DNA from: Clostridia bacterium
GTDB lineage: Bacteria > Bacillota > Clostridia > UBA1212
Assembly (NCBI GenBank): GCA_017444825.1
Contig: JAFSVU010000011.1
Coordinates: 1 to 35,888 of the forward strand
Reading direction: 5' to 3'
Length of the DNA stretch: 35,888 bases
Under the pieces are notes generated by a model that made no database searches, was not told where the DNA came from, and saw nothing but the letters and a program-made list of their open reading frames with translations. The position numbers and the translations under genes are program-made. This document shows positions 24,770-32,983 of the stretch, piece by piece (the stretch's first letter is position 1; each line of letters starts with the position of its first letter).

Positions 24770-26764
24770 ATGGGCGTTTTGCTGCTTATTGTGTACATAA
24801 TGCTGGGAACGGTGGTCGGCGCGGTGGTGTTTGCGTCGGAGGACTCCTGGCTTAAAAAGGTGTGGCTCGGAGGCGTCATCGGAATGATGCTCCTTATGTG
24901 GTCCCACGTGCCTTTCTCGTTTTTCCTTGGTTTCACGGTGCTTTCCCACATTCTCGGATTGGTTCTTTCACTGGTGATCGTGCTGGGGATCGTTCTTCTG
25001 AAGGCGGTCTTCGTGCAGAAAACGGGACGTTCGGAAGGTGAGATCGCGGTCGGTTTCCGGGAGGCGGCCCTGATCCCGTTCAAGAAGTTTTTCACTAAAT
25101 TTACTAAAAAAGACGCTTTCATGCTGGCCTTTACGGTGCCTTTCCTGGTGCTGGCGATCGTGCTCGTGGTCTCCCATACTCTGAACTATGACGACGGGGC
25201 CTACTACACCGGCCAGTGCACCTACGGGGACATGAATATGCACCTCGGTTTCATCACGAGCATCGCAAGGCAGCACACTTTCCCGCCGACCTATTCCCTG
25301 ATGGGGGGCGTGGAGCCTTTAAACTACCCGTTCCTTTGCGACACCGTTTCGGCTTCTGTGCTGCTCTTTGGTTCGTCCCTCAGGACTGCGTATATGCTGC
25401 CGATGATATTCGCGTTTTTGTTCGTGTTCATGGGCGTCTGGTACCTTGCGGAGGGGATACTCGAGAAACCCGGCAGGACTGCGCTTGCATATACGTTTTT
25501 CCTTCTTGACGGCGGTCTCGGCATTTTTTACTTCCTGGACGGCACAAAGAAAAATCCGGAGAATTTCACCAGAATATTTACGGCGTTCTACAACACCCCC
25601 ACAAACCTCGTTGACGAGAACGTGAGATGGACCAATGTGATCGCCGACATGCTTCTCCCCCAGAGGGCGACACTGTTTGGCTGGATGTGCCTTTTTGCGG
25701 TGCTTTTCGTTCTCTACAAGGCGGTCTTCAGAGAAAAGAGGAGCTATTTTTTGGCGGCGGGCATATTGGCGGGTCTCCTTCCGATGATCCACACCCACTC
25801 GTATTTTGCGGCGGGTCTCGTTGCCATCCCCTGGATAGTCGCAAGCCTTATCCGCGACAAATTCAACAAAAATACAATAATCGGCTGGCTCATGTTCGGA
25901 GTTCCGGCATTGCTGATCTCGGTGCCGCAGCTTCTGACATGGACCTTCAATGCGGTGGGCGGCGACCATTTCGTGAGATTCGTTTTCAACTGGTCCAACA
26001 GCGAGGCGGGCGACAGCTGGATCTGGTTCTGGGTGAAGAACCTGGGCATCGCATTCCTGCTGATCCCCACGGCATTCCTCAGCGCCGAAAACAAAAAGAA
26101 GCTTGTCTACCTTGGGCCCTTCCTCATTTTCATTGTGGCCGAGCTCATCGTTTTCCAGCCCAACCTGTACGATAACATTAAGCTGTTCTTCGTCTGGTAC
26201 CTGTTTATGGCTGTTATGATCGCTGACTTCCTTGGCAAGTGCTACGAAAAGCTGAAGGGCATAAGAGGCGTCAAGCTGGCCGCGGGAATTCTGGTGCTCC
26301 TGATGACAATTTCCGGCGCGCTAACTCTCGGAAGGGAGGTCTACTCGGGTACCCGCGACAAGGAGAAGAACACAGGACCTGCATACCAGCTCTACAACGA
26401 AGCCAATGTGTCCGCCGCGGAGTGGATCGAAGCCAATACTGAGCCGGATGCCGTATTCCTCTGCTACAACAACCACAACAATGCGATCGCCTCTCTTACG
26501 GGCAGAAACATCTACGTGGGCGCCGGCACCTTCCTTTACTTCCACGGGGTGAACTACCAGTCCCGGGAGCAGCTGATGAGGCAGATGCTGACCAATGCGG
26601 AGGTCTTTGAGGCCCACAAGGAAGAGGCCGACATTGACTACGTGTACGTGGGGGACTACGAACGGGGCAACTTCGGCGCGTCTCTGATAACCCAGTATTT
26701 CCGCGATAATTACGAAAAAGTGTACAGCGACAAGGGAATCGAGATATTCAAAATACGGGGGTAA
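24770..26764 (+). CDS. Large multipass membrane protein, GT-C glycosyltransferase-like
   Basis: 664 residues with about 13 hydrophobic segments over residues 1-530, then a soluble C-terminal part of about 130 residues. An extracytoplasmic loop after the fourth or fifth helix has TLNYDDGAYYTGQCTYGDMNMHLGFITSIARQ, which matches the acidic loop that holds the catalytic Asp in GT-C enzymes using lipid-linked sugars. The tail has AAEWIEANTEPDAVFLCYNNHNN and SLTGRNIYVG, as in other GT-C-like bacterial proteins. A glycosyltransferase for a surface glycan is likely, but the donor and acceptor are unknown. It lies 28 bp after the isomerase gene. Confidence 0.85.
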   Translation: MGVLLLIVYIMLGTVVGAVVFASEDSWLKKVWLGGVIGMMLLMWSHVPFSFFLGFTVLSHILGLVLSLVIVLGIVLLKAVFVQKTGRSEGEIAVGFREAALIPFKKFFTKFTKKDAFMLAFTVPFLVLAIVLVVSHTLNYDDGAYYTGQCTYGDMNMHLGFITSIARQHTFPPTYSLMGGVEPLNYPFLCDTVSASVLLFGSSLRTAYMLPMIFAFLFVFMGVWYLAEGILEKPGRTALAYTFFLLDGGLGIFYFLDGTKKNPENFTRIFTAFYNTPTNLVDENVRWTNVIADMLLPQRATLFGWMCLFAVLFVLYKAVFREKRSYFLAAGILAGLLPMIHTHSYFAAGLVAIPWIVASLIRDKFNKNTIIGWLMFGVPALLISVPQLLTWTFNAVGGDHFVRFVFNWSNSEAGDSWIWFWVKNLGIAFLLIPTAFLSAENKKKLVYLGPFLIFIVAELIVFQPNLYDNIKLFFVWYLFMAVMIADFLGKCYEKLKGIRGVKLAAGILVLLMTISGALTLGREVYSGTRDKEKNTGPAYQLYNEANVSAAEWIEANTEPDAVFLCYNNHNNAIASLTGRNIYVGAGTFLYFHGVNYQSREQLMRQMLTNAEVFEAHKEEADIDYVYVGDYERGNFGASLITQYFRDNYEKVYSDKGIEIFKIRG

Positions 26765-26839
26765 TATACAAGAAATTTGTGAAAAACAGCTCCAAAAGGC
26801 TGTTAAGCTTATTTCAATCTAAAAGAGTATAATGATAAT

Positions 26840-27000
26840 TGCTAAGGGGCGAAAGCCCCAAGTGAAAAAAAGATAATTACGGCCAAAATCCTCCTTTTGT
26901 TGTGGCTAAAAACTCCTTTCTTTTTCATAATCCGTAATTATCTACCCCTTTTCCCTTTTAAAAGCAAGCGGTTGGTAAGGCACGACCGCTTGTTTTTTAG
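26840..27000 (+). ncRNA. Candidate small RNA with two anti-Shine-Dalgarno motifs
   Basis: A perfect TATAAT (26828-26833), with only a poor -35, predicts a start near 26840. The transcript would contain a GAAA-capped hairpin GGGGC/GCCCC (26846-26859), a 12-bp perfect stem AGATAATTACGG (26871-26882) with CCGTAATTATCT (26932-26943), and end at an intrinsic terminator at 26965-26998. Inside the long stem, CCTCCTTTT (26890-26898) sits in the loop of a small hairpin GCCA/TGGC, and CTCCTTTCT (26913-26921) follows. Both strings match the anti-Shine-Dalgarno end of 16S rRNA. No open frame is present. AAGGGG (26844-26849) could alternatively pair with CCCCTT (26945-26950). Confidence 0.5.
26965..26998 (+). 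terminator. Intrinsic terminator of the candidate small RNA
   Basis: CAAGCGGT (26965-26972) pairs perfectly with ACCGCTTG (26985-26992), followed by six T. Upstream, AACAGC (26785-26790) and GCTGTT (26799-26804) form a weaker hairpin after the GT-C gene. Together with a hairpin GTGCCG/CGGCAC (27002-27017), these account for most of the 357-bp gap between 26764 and 27122. Confidence 0.88.
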
Positions 27001-27041
27001 TGTGCCGGGCACGGCACAGTTCTTGCGGACCTCTTTTCCGG

Positions 27042-27070
27042 TTGTTAATTAACGACCGCTGAGGTATAAT
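27042..27070 (+). promoter_or_regulatory. Promoter of the first acyl-CoA ligase gene
   Basis: TTGTTA (27042-27047), 17-bp spacer, perfect TATAAT (27065-27070). It lies downstream of the small-RNA terminator and about 50 bp before the start at 27122, so the ligase has its own transcript. Confidence 0.75.
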
Positions 27071-27121
27071 TTCACCGTGTGGCGCGGCGAAAAGCGGGCC
27101 GGGCCTTAAGTGAGGAGATCA

Positions 27122-28900
27122 ATGTCTGAAAATAGTAACCAATGGGATAATTTTGAAATTGAGAGCGGAAGCTCGGAGGCGAAAGACAAAGCTCTTAAGA
27201 CGTGGAAAAAGTATTTCGGGAATGATGATTTTTTTCTCAAATACCCTAAAAAGACGATCTATGAGCTGATGGCCGGAAACGCGGAAGCGTGGCTCTGCGA
27301 GCCTGCCATTGATTTCGAAGGGCGTGTCATCCGCTTCAATGAATTCCTTAAGAAGATCGACGAAACGGCAAGGGCTCTTAAAGCGGCGGGAGTAGGCATT
27401 GGCGATGCGGTGACGGTTTCGATGCCCAACATACCGCAGGCGCTTTACTGTTTTTATGCGTTAAGCAAGATAGGCGCGGTGCCGAGCATGATCCATCCGC
27501 TGTCGGCGTCGGGGGAGATCACGCAGTATCTTACGATCTCAAAAAGCGTGATGCTGATGACGGTCGATCTGTTTTTTGACAAGAACCTGGCGGCGGCGAA
27601 CGACTACGCCGAAAAGACCGGCAGGAGTATCAAGGTCGTCGTGACGTCCGTTGGCGATGAGCTTTCGGGGATCAAGAGGCTCGTTTACGAGGCGGCGAAC
27701 AAGAAAAAGGTGTCGCAAAAGGAGCTTCCGGAAAATGCGGTCACCTGGAAACGGTTCATAAAAAGCGGTGAGGGCACAAAAGCCCCGACGTACGGCTTCA
27801 AGAACGGGAAAAAGGAAGACGAGACCGCGGTGATACTCTACAGCGGGGGCACCACAGGGACGCCAAAGGGGATCCTGCTGACTGACCTTAACGTCAATGC
27901 GGAGGCGATACAGACACTTACGGTGAGCGGTGAGACGAGGGAACCGGGGCTCAAGATGCTTTCGGTGATGCCTCTTTTCCACGGTTTCGGCCTGGGGATC
28001 GGCATCCACATGCCCCTTGTTTACGGGGTGGAGTGCGTGCTCATGCCGAGATTTTCGGTGGACGGCTACGCAAAGATATTAAGAACGAAAAAACCGAATT
28101 TCATCCCGGGCGTTCCCACGCTTTTTGAGGCGCTCCTTCGGACCAAGACTCTCGAAAAAACAGACCTTTCATTTTTGAGAGGCGTTTTCTGCGGCGGTGA
28201 CACCCTTCCTCCTGACCTCAAGGACAGAGTGGACGATTTTCTGAAAAATCACGGCGCAAAGGTCCAGATCAGAGAGGGCTACGGCACCACCGAGTGCGTG
28301 ACAGCTTCATGCCTCACGCCAAAAGACTACAACAAGCGGGGCAGCATAGGCATCCCGTTCCCCGACACGTATTACATGATCACGAAGACCGGAACAACCG
28401 AGCCTGCAGCGACGGGCGAAGAGGGCGAGATTTGCCTCCGGGGCCCCTCCGTAATGCTTGGATACGCCAATGACGAGGCAGAAACCGCCAATGCCCTCAG
28501 AAGGCACGACGACGGGCTGGTGTGGCTCCACACCGGTGACCTTGGTTATATGGACGATGAAGGCTTCCTTTACTTCAGGCAGAGGCTTAAGAGGCTTATC
28601 ATCACGTCGGGATACAACATTTATCCCACCCAGGTGGAGGCGGTCATTTCGTCACATCCGGCGGTGCATCTTTGCTGCGTCATCGGCGTGAAGGACAGCT
28701 ATAAGATGGAGCGTGTGAAGGCGTTCGTGATGGTGAGACCCGGCTTTGAGGCAGGGGACGAGCTGGCGGACGACATTAAGAGGTATTGCCGTGAGCGGAT
28801 GATAAAGGTCGCGGTGCCGAAGGAGATCGAGTTCAGAGAGGATCTGCCGAGAACGCTGGTGGGGAAGGTGGATTACAGGAAGCTGGAAGAGAATGTTTGA
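27122..28900 (+). CDS. AMP-dependent acyl-CoA synthetase/ligase (first copy)
   Basis: 592 residues. The ATG at 27122 follows GAGGAG; a GTG four codons earlier overlaps that site and is rejected. ANL-superfamily motifs in order: VILYSGGTTGTPKGILLTD at about residues 237-255 (P-loop for ATP), REGYGTTECVTASCLTP, WLHTGDLGYMDDEGFLYFRQRLKRLI with the hinge region, GYNIYPTQVEA, and RTLVGKVDYRKLEE with the catalytic Lys at about residue 582. It activates a carboxylic acid with ATP and loads it on CoA. The acid is unknown. The first 50 residues are charged and variable. A repeat block follows its stop directly. Confidence 0.92.
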   Translation: MSENSNQWDNFEIESGSSEAKDKALKTWKKYFGNDDFFLKYPKKTIYELMAGNAEAWLCEPAIDFEGRVIRFNEFLKKIDETARALKAAGVGIGDAVTVSMPNIPQALYCFYALSKIGAVPSMIHPLSASGEITQYLTISKSVMLMTVDLFFDKNLAAANDYAEKTGRSIKVVVTSVGDELSGIKRLVYEAANKKKVSQKELPENAVTWKRFIKSGEGTKAPTYGFKNGKKEDETAVILYSGGTTGTPKGILLTDLNVNAEAIQTLTVSGETREPGLKMLSVMPLFHGFGLGIGIHMPLVYGVECVLMPRFSVDGYAKILRTKKPNFIPGVPTLFEALLRTKTLEKTDLSFLRGVFCGGDTLPPDLKDRVDDFLKNHGAKVQIREGYGTTECVTASCLTPKDYNKRGSIGIPFPDTYYMITKTGTTEPAATGEEGEICLRGPSVMLGYANDEAETANALRRHDDGLVWLHTGDLGYMDDEGFLYFRQRLKRLIITSGYNIYPTQVEAVISSHPAVHLCCVIGVKDSYKMERVKAFVMVRPGFEAGDELADDIKRYCRERMIKVAVPKEIEFREDLPRTLVGKVDYRKLEENV

Positions 28901-29137
28901 GGGAGTGCCGCCCCAGGTAATAAGTAAAAGGTAATAGGGGGCCAACGTCGACCACGTTTCATCGAGGAGCGATTCTGCACGAAGTGCAGCCAAGTGACGA
29001 GATGCAAGGTGCGAGACGCGAGCGGTGCCGGACAAAGTAATAAGTAAAAGTTAAAGGGGTGCCGCTTTTAGTTAGAGCGTGTGCCGGACAAAGTAATAAG
29101 TAAGAAGTAAAAGGTAAAAAGCGCCAGGTAAAAGTAA
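28901..29137 (+). repeat. Dispersed intergenic repeat, copy B
   Basis: The same repeat as at 23798-24040. The core (28946-29035) carries the hairpin CTGCAC-GAA-GTGCAG (28975-28989). It begins directly after the TGA stop with GGGAGTGCCGCC, and has heptamer arrays at 28917-28936, 29033-29055 and 29090-29137. The motif GTGCCGGACAAAGTAATAAG occurs twice (about 29024-29043 and 29081-29100), so the right side has been partly duplicated. The block fills most of the 290-bp gap before the next gene. Confidence 0.9.
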
Positions 29138-29190
29138 GATAATATAGGCAAAAAATACAAGGGGCCATAAGGGAAAAGGAGAGGTTGGCG

Positions 29191-30882
29191 ATGATTTCGC
29201 GGATAAAATGTTTGGTTAAGAAGTGGAGCAGGGCTTTGGCAGCGGCACTTTCGATATTGCTTGCGGCTGCGACGCTTTCTGCCTGCTCGCTTGGAAGAGG
29301 CTGGCGAAACGGGAAATGGGAGGTTAAAGATATGAAAAACGGTGAGGTTCCGGATGCGGAATTCTGCGAGGATTTTAAGGTTTCCAATGTGTTCTCGGAC
29401 AACATGGTGCTTCAGAGAAACGAGCATGTGCGTGTCTGGGGATTTGCGGACGAGTCGCAGAACGGAAAGAAGGTTTGCGGTGAGTTTAAGGGCGTGACGG
29501 CGGAGGCCTTTGTCGAGGACGGCGAGTGGGTGCTGACATTTAAGCAGCGGCTGCAGGCGGATCCGAAAGGCGCGGAACTTAAGATATACACCGACAAAAA
29601 AGAGGTCGTTTTCAAGGACGTACTGGTGGGCGACGTGTACATCGTTTCGGGGCAATCCAACGCGGAGTATCCCATGGGTATTCACTGGATGTTCCTTGGC
29701 GAGAACGACGACCGCTGCCCGAGGGATTCGATAGATGCGGAGCTTCCCATAAGGCTTAACTATAAAGGACAGAATTATCAGAACGGCGTCAAGGTTAGGG
29801 GCTCCGAGGAGCTGGCGAAGGACATTGACGACGGACTTCCCGGGTGGCAGTATGCGACGGCGGACAATCTCGAAGGGTTCTCGGCCATTGGTTATTTGTT
29901 TGCCTATCACTACGTGAAAATGACGGGCGGCGCGGTGCCGGTGGGGCTTGTGGAGCTTGACGGAAGCGGAAGACCTCTGGGATGCTTTGTGCCCAATGAG
30001 GTGGCTGACAAGTACGGAACGGATTTCTACAGCTCGACCAAGGGCTACTACGTTACCGAGGGTATCAACGCGGAGTGGGGCAGGTTCATGTTTAACGAGT
30101 ATTTCCACCCGTTCGCCAAGATGGCCATTAACGGCTTCCTCTGGTACCAGGGCGAGAGCGATCTCCTTGACGAGACTACGAAGCGCTACAACGACGCCTT
30201 CATCGGCATGGTCGAGCATATGAGAGACACCCACAATCTGATCAACAGGGATTTCCCGGTCTACTTTATCGAGTTCCCGGCTATATTCACCCAGGATCCG
30301 GAGTATACGGGCACCGACAACTGGGCGTTTCTTGACGTGGGCAGGATCCGCGCGACAATGGGCTCCCTGGTCATGGAGGGCAAAAACTTCTACCAGATAC
30401 AGTCCTCCGACCTCTGGACCGACAGAAAATACTGGAACAGCCTCCATCCGAACTGCAAATATGAGCAGGGTCAAAGGGCGGCAAAGATCGCCTGTGCGCT
30501 CAACGAGGACGGCGGGCAGCAGCTCAGCGAGGCTTCGGGGCCTATTGTCGAGAGCATTACATATTCATCCGACCTCAGAAAGGCAACTGTGAAATATAAA
30601 AACGTGGGCTACGGCCTCACCACCGCCAATGGTGACCGCTACGTTAAAGGCTTCAACGTGCTCGTTGCGCGCCACGTCATCGGCGCCGGAGTCGAATGCA
30701 AGGCGAAGATCGTGAGCCGCGACACTGTGGAAATCACTGCGGATATTCCGTTCGTGGGAGTCTGCTACAACGCCATCACCACCTGGGTGTACGGCGAGGA
30801 TATCACACTGACCAATTCGTCGGGCGTGCCCGCCGGTGCATTCCTTCATAATTATCTTGGTGGCGGGGTTAAAACAACTTGA
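29191..30882 (+). CDS. Exported sialate O-acetylesterase family lipoprotein
   Basis: 563 residues. The ATG at 29191 is 6 nt from AAGGAGAGG. Signal peptide with basic start and hydrophobic core, ending in lipobox LSAC at about residue 31, so it is probably lipid-anchored outside the cell. Two beta-rich parts flank a SGNH hydrolase domain: VYIVSGQSNAEYPM at about residue 152 (GQSN block with nucleophile Ser), GFLWYQGESDLLD at about 318 (block with Gly and the QGES signature), and SLHPNCKYEQGQRAAKIA at about 417 (catalytic His). The family removes O-acetyl groups from sialic acid or other glycans. The TGA stop lies inside the -35 box of the T-box promoter. Confidence 0.9.
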   Translation: MISRIKCLVKKWSRALAAALSILLAAATLSACSLGRGWRNGKWEVKDMKNGEVPDAEFCEDFKVSNVFSDNMVLQRNEHVRVWGFADESQNGKKVCGEFKGVTAEAFVEDGEWVLTFKQRLQADPKGAELKIYTDKKEVVFKDVLVGDVYIVSGQSNAEYPMGIHWMFLGENDDRCPRDSIDAELPIRLNYKGQNYQNGVKVRGSEELAKDIDDGLPGWQYATADNLEGFSAIGYLFAYHYVKMTGGAVPVGLVELDGSGRPLGCFVPNEVADKYGTDFYSSTKGYYVTEGINAEWGRFMFNEYFHPFAKMAINGFLWYQGESDLLDETTKRYNDAFIGMVEHMRDTHNLINRDFPVYFIEFPAIFTQDPEYTGTDNWAFLDVGRIRATMGSLVMEGKNFYQIQSSDLWTDRKYWNSLHPNCKYEQGQRAAKIACALNEDGGQQLSEASGPIVESITYSSDLRKATVKYKNVGYGLTTANGDRYVKGFNVLVARHVIGAGVECKAKIVSRDTVEITADIPFVGVCYNAITTWVYGEDITLTNSSGVPAGAFLHNYLGGGVKTT

Positions 30883-30908
30883 CAAGAATTTCAAGGCTGT
30901 GGTACAAT
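30879..30908 (+). promoter_or_regulatory. Promoter of the T-box-controlled operon
   Basis: Perfect TTGACA (30879-30884), 18-bp spacer, TACAAT (30903-30908). The -35 box overlaps the stop codon of the esterase gene, so the two transcription units are packed without spacing. Confidence 0.8.
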
Positions 30909-30914
30909 CCGCTC

Positions 30915-31206
30915 GTATATGCGTCAAAAGCGACGACGGAAAAAAGTAGCGCTTAAAATGGCCGGTAGAGAGCCTGCGGGTGGTGAAAGCAGGTGGCATT
31001 TTTCCCGTGAAACTCGTTCCCGAGCTGCCCGCGCGAAGGAGATCGGTCGGCATTTACCTGATGATCTTTGTGTAGAACGGGCCGTAAGCAGGCGTTAACT
31101 GTGAAAAGAGTGAGTCGGAACATACGTCCGGCTAATTAGAGTGGTACCGCGTGGATCTTTCCTCGTCTCTAAGTAGCGATAATGCGAACGGAGACGAGTT
31201 TTTTTA
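30915..31206 (+). promoter_or_regulatory. T-box riboswitch, probable leucine specificity (CTC specifier)
   Basis: The leader has all main T-box parts. Stem I: AGTA of the S-turn (30945-30948), a helix AAAATG/CATTTT, AGAGAG followed by the distal hairpin CCTGC/GCAGG, then the 3' side GTGAAA-CTC-GTTCCCGAGC. The specifier CTC (31013-31015) follows GAAA and precedes a purine and GAGC at the same distance as GGC in the B. subtilis glyQS leader as I remember it. The T-box itself, AGAGTGGTACCGCG, is at 31138-31151; its bulge TGGT would pair with a tRNA ending in A-CCA, as tRNA-Leu does. A terminator follows. In this class, uncharged tRNA stabilises the antiterminator and turns genes on. Confidence 0.9.
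31172..31206 (+). terminator. T-box regulated terminator
   Basis: CTCGTCTC (31172-31179) pairs perfectly with GAGACGAG (31191-31198), followed by seven T. It competes with the antiterminator formed by the T-box sequence at 31138-31151. Confidence 0.9.
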
Positions 31207-31238
31207 TCATTAAAGGCAGCAAAGGAGGCGCCCCGGCA

Positions 31239-32951
31239 ATGAGCAAGATATTCGGTGAAGCCGATAAAAAATTACACGATATGACCCTTGGCGATCTTCT
31301 GGACCGTACTGCTGAAGTTTTTCCGGACGTCGAGGCGATCTTTTACAACGACAGACCTTTCCGCAAAACTTACGCGGAGTTCAGGGATACCTGCAACGTG
31401 ATCGCAAGAGGGCTACTCGCTATCGGCGTTAAAAAAGGAAGCCACGTGGCGATCTGGGCCACCAACTACCCCGAGTGGATACTCCTTATGTTTGCCACAG
31501 CGAAGATCGGAGCCACATTGGTTACGGTCAACACGAACTACAAAATATACGAGGCGGAGTACCTGCTTCGCCAATCCGACACGGACACTCTTGTGCTCAT
31601 GAAGGGCCTCAAGGACACCTGCTACACCGATATAATCAATGAGCTCTGCCCCACACTGAAGGACAGCAAGCCAGGCGAGCTTGAGTCGGAGGACTTGCCA
31701 ATGCTGAAGCGGGTCATCTATATCGACCGCATCGAGGACACTCCCCACGGCATGTACCATTGGTCCGAACTGGAGCAGGAGGCTGAAAAGGTCAGCGAAG
31801 AGGAGCGCAGGGCGCTTCAGAAGACAGTCATGCCGAATGACGTGGTAAACATGCAGTACACCTCGGGCACCACGGGATTCCCCAAGGGCGTTATGCTGAC
31901 CCACAGGGGTATTTTGAACAACGGGAAGTGCATTGGCGATAACCAGAAGCTCTCCGAGAAGGACCGCGTCTGCCTGCCTGTGCCGTTCTTCCACTGTTTC
32001 GGCTGCGTGCTGGGTATAATGGCCTGCGTGACTCACGGATCGACGATCGTTCCGGTGGAGCGCTACCACCCGGTGAGGACCATGAACGCCATCAGGGACG
32101 GCCGCTGCACTGCCACCTACGGAGTGCCTACAATGTACATCGCGATGCTGGAGCACCCGGATTTTCCGAAATACGACTTTTCCAACATGCGCACAGGCAT
32201 CATGTCCGGCTCCCCTTGCCCAATCAAAGTTATGCAGCAGGTTGTGGATCTTATGCACATGACTGAGATCACGATCCCCTACGGTATGACGGAGACGTCG
32301 CCGGTCTGCACCATGACCAATACCGAGGACAGCATCGAAAAGAGAGTCACAACGGTTGGCCGGGGCATGCCCTTCCTCGAGGTGAAGGTGGTGAATCCCG
32401 AAACCAATGAAGACCTGCCGCCAAACACCCCCGGCGAAGTGGTGGTGAGAGGCTATTCAGTCATGAAGGGCTACTACAACATGCCTGAGGCAACCGCCAA
32501 TGCCATTGACGCCGACGGCTGGTACCACTCGGGAGACCTGGCCTCTGTCGACGAAGAGGGATATTTCCACATCACAGGCCGCATCAAGGACATGATCATT
32601 CGCGGCGGCGAGAACATTTACCCCAAGGAGCTGGAGGAGTTCTTCTACACCCATCCGAAGGTACAGGACGTGCAGGTCATTGGCGTGCCCGATTCAAACT
32701 ACGGAGAAGAGGTCTGCGCGTGCATAGTGCTGCGTGAGGACGTCAGGGAGAATGAGAGCGAGGAGGCGCTCAGGGAAGAACTGATGAATTTTGCATTGGC
32801 GAATATCGCCCGCCACAAGAAACCGAAGTACATCTGGTTTATGGACGAGTTCCCGATGACGGCCAGCGGAAAGATACAGAAGTACAAGATGAGAGAGATG
32901 GCGGTCGTTCACTTTAACCTGGGCGATGCGGCCAAGATCGAGACAGCGTAA
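31239..32951 (+). CDS. AMP-dependent acyl-CoA synthetase/ligase under T-box control (second copy)
   Basis: 570 residues. The ATG at 31239 follows AAAGGAGG (31221-31228); the frame is open further left but that part lies in the T-box terminator. ANL motifs: MQYTSGTTGFPKGVMLTH at about residues 205-222, IPYGMTETSPV, GWYHSGDLASVDEEGYFHI, GRIKDMIIRGGENIYPKELEEF and TASGKIQKYKMREM with the catalytic Lys at about 545. The sequence looks like the ACSF2/FadD/YngI type that activates short- to medium-chain or branched acids. It is only distantly like the ligase at 27122. The Leu-type T-box upstream implies a role in leucine supply, for example activating isovalerate. It is followed at 32 bp by the thioesterase gene. 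Confidence 0.94.
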   Translation: MSKIFGEADKKLHDMTLGDLLDRTAEVFPDVEAIFYNDRPFRKTYAEFRDTCNVIARGLLAIGVKKGSHVAIWATNYPEWILLMFATAKIGATLVTVNTNYKIYEAEYLLRQSDTDTLVLMKGLKDTCYTDIINELCPTLKDSKPGELESEDLPMLKRVIYIDRIEDTPHGMYHWSELEQEAEKVSEEERRALQKTVMPNDVVNMQYTSGTTGFPKGVMLTHRGILNNGKCIGDNQKLSEKDRVCLPVPFFHCFGCVLGIMACVTHGSTIVPVERYHPVRTMNAIRDGRCTATYGVPTMYIAMLEHPDFPKYDFSNMRTGIMSGSPCPIKVMQQVVDLMHMTEITIPYGMTETSPVCTMTNTEDSIEKRVTTVGRGMPFLEVKVVNPETNEDLPPNTPGEVVVRGYSVMKGYYNMPEATANAIDADGWYHSGDLASVDEEGYFHITGRIKDMIIRGGENIYPKELEEFFYTHPKVQDVQVIGVPDSNYGEEVCACIVLREDVRENESEEALREELMNFALANIARHKKPKYIWFMDEFPMTASGKIQKYKMREMAVVHFNLGDAAKIETA

Positions 32952-32983
32952 AAGCTGCTCCGAGTCGAAAGGATTTTGCGAAA

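Noticed and set aside
23798-29137. CRISPR array
   Set aside because: The repeated units are either 7 bp long and contiguous or one 91-bp core per site. There are no regular repeats of 24 to 40 bp with unique spacers and no cas genes.
29068-30474. Minus-strand open frame of 468 codons opposite the sialate O-acetylesterase gene
   Set aside because: The plus strand has a signal peptide and SGNH motifs. The tail of the minus frame runs into the heptamer repeat, giving a low-complexity Tyr/Leu/Phe peptide, not a protein domain.
31182-31238. N-terminal extension of the second acyl-CoA ligase to an ATG-like start at 31182
   Set aside because: These 19 codons lie in the T-box terminator hairpin and its T run. 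AAAGGAGG and the ATG at 31239 give the normal family start.
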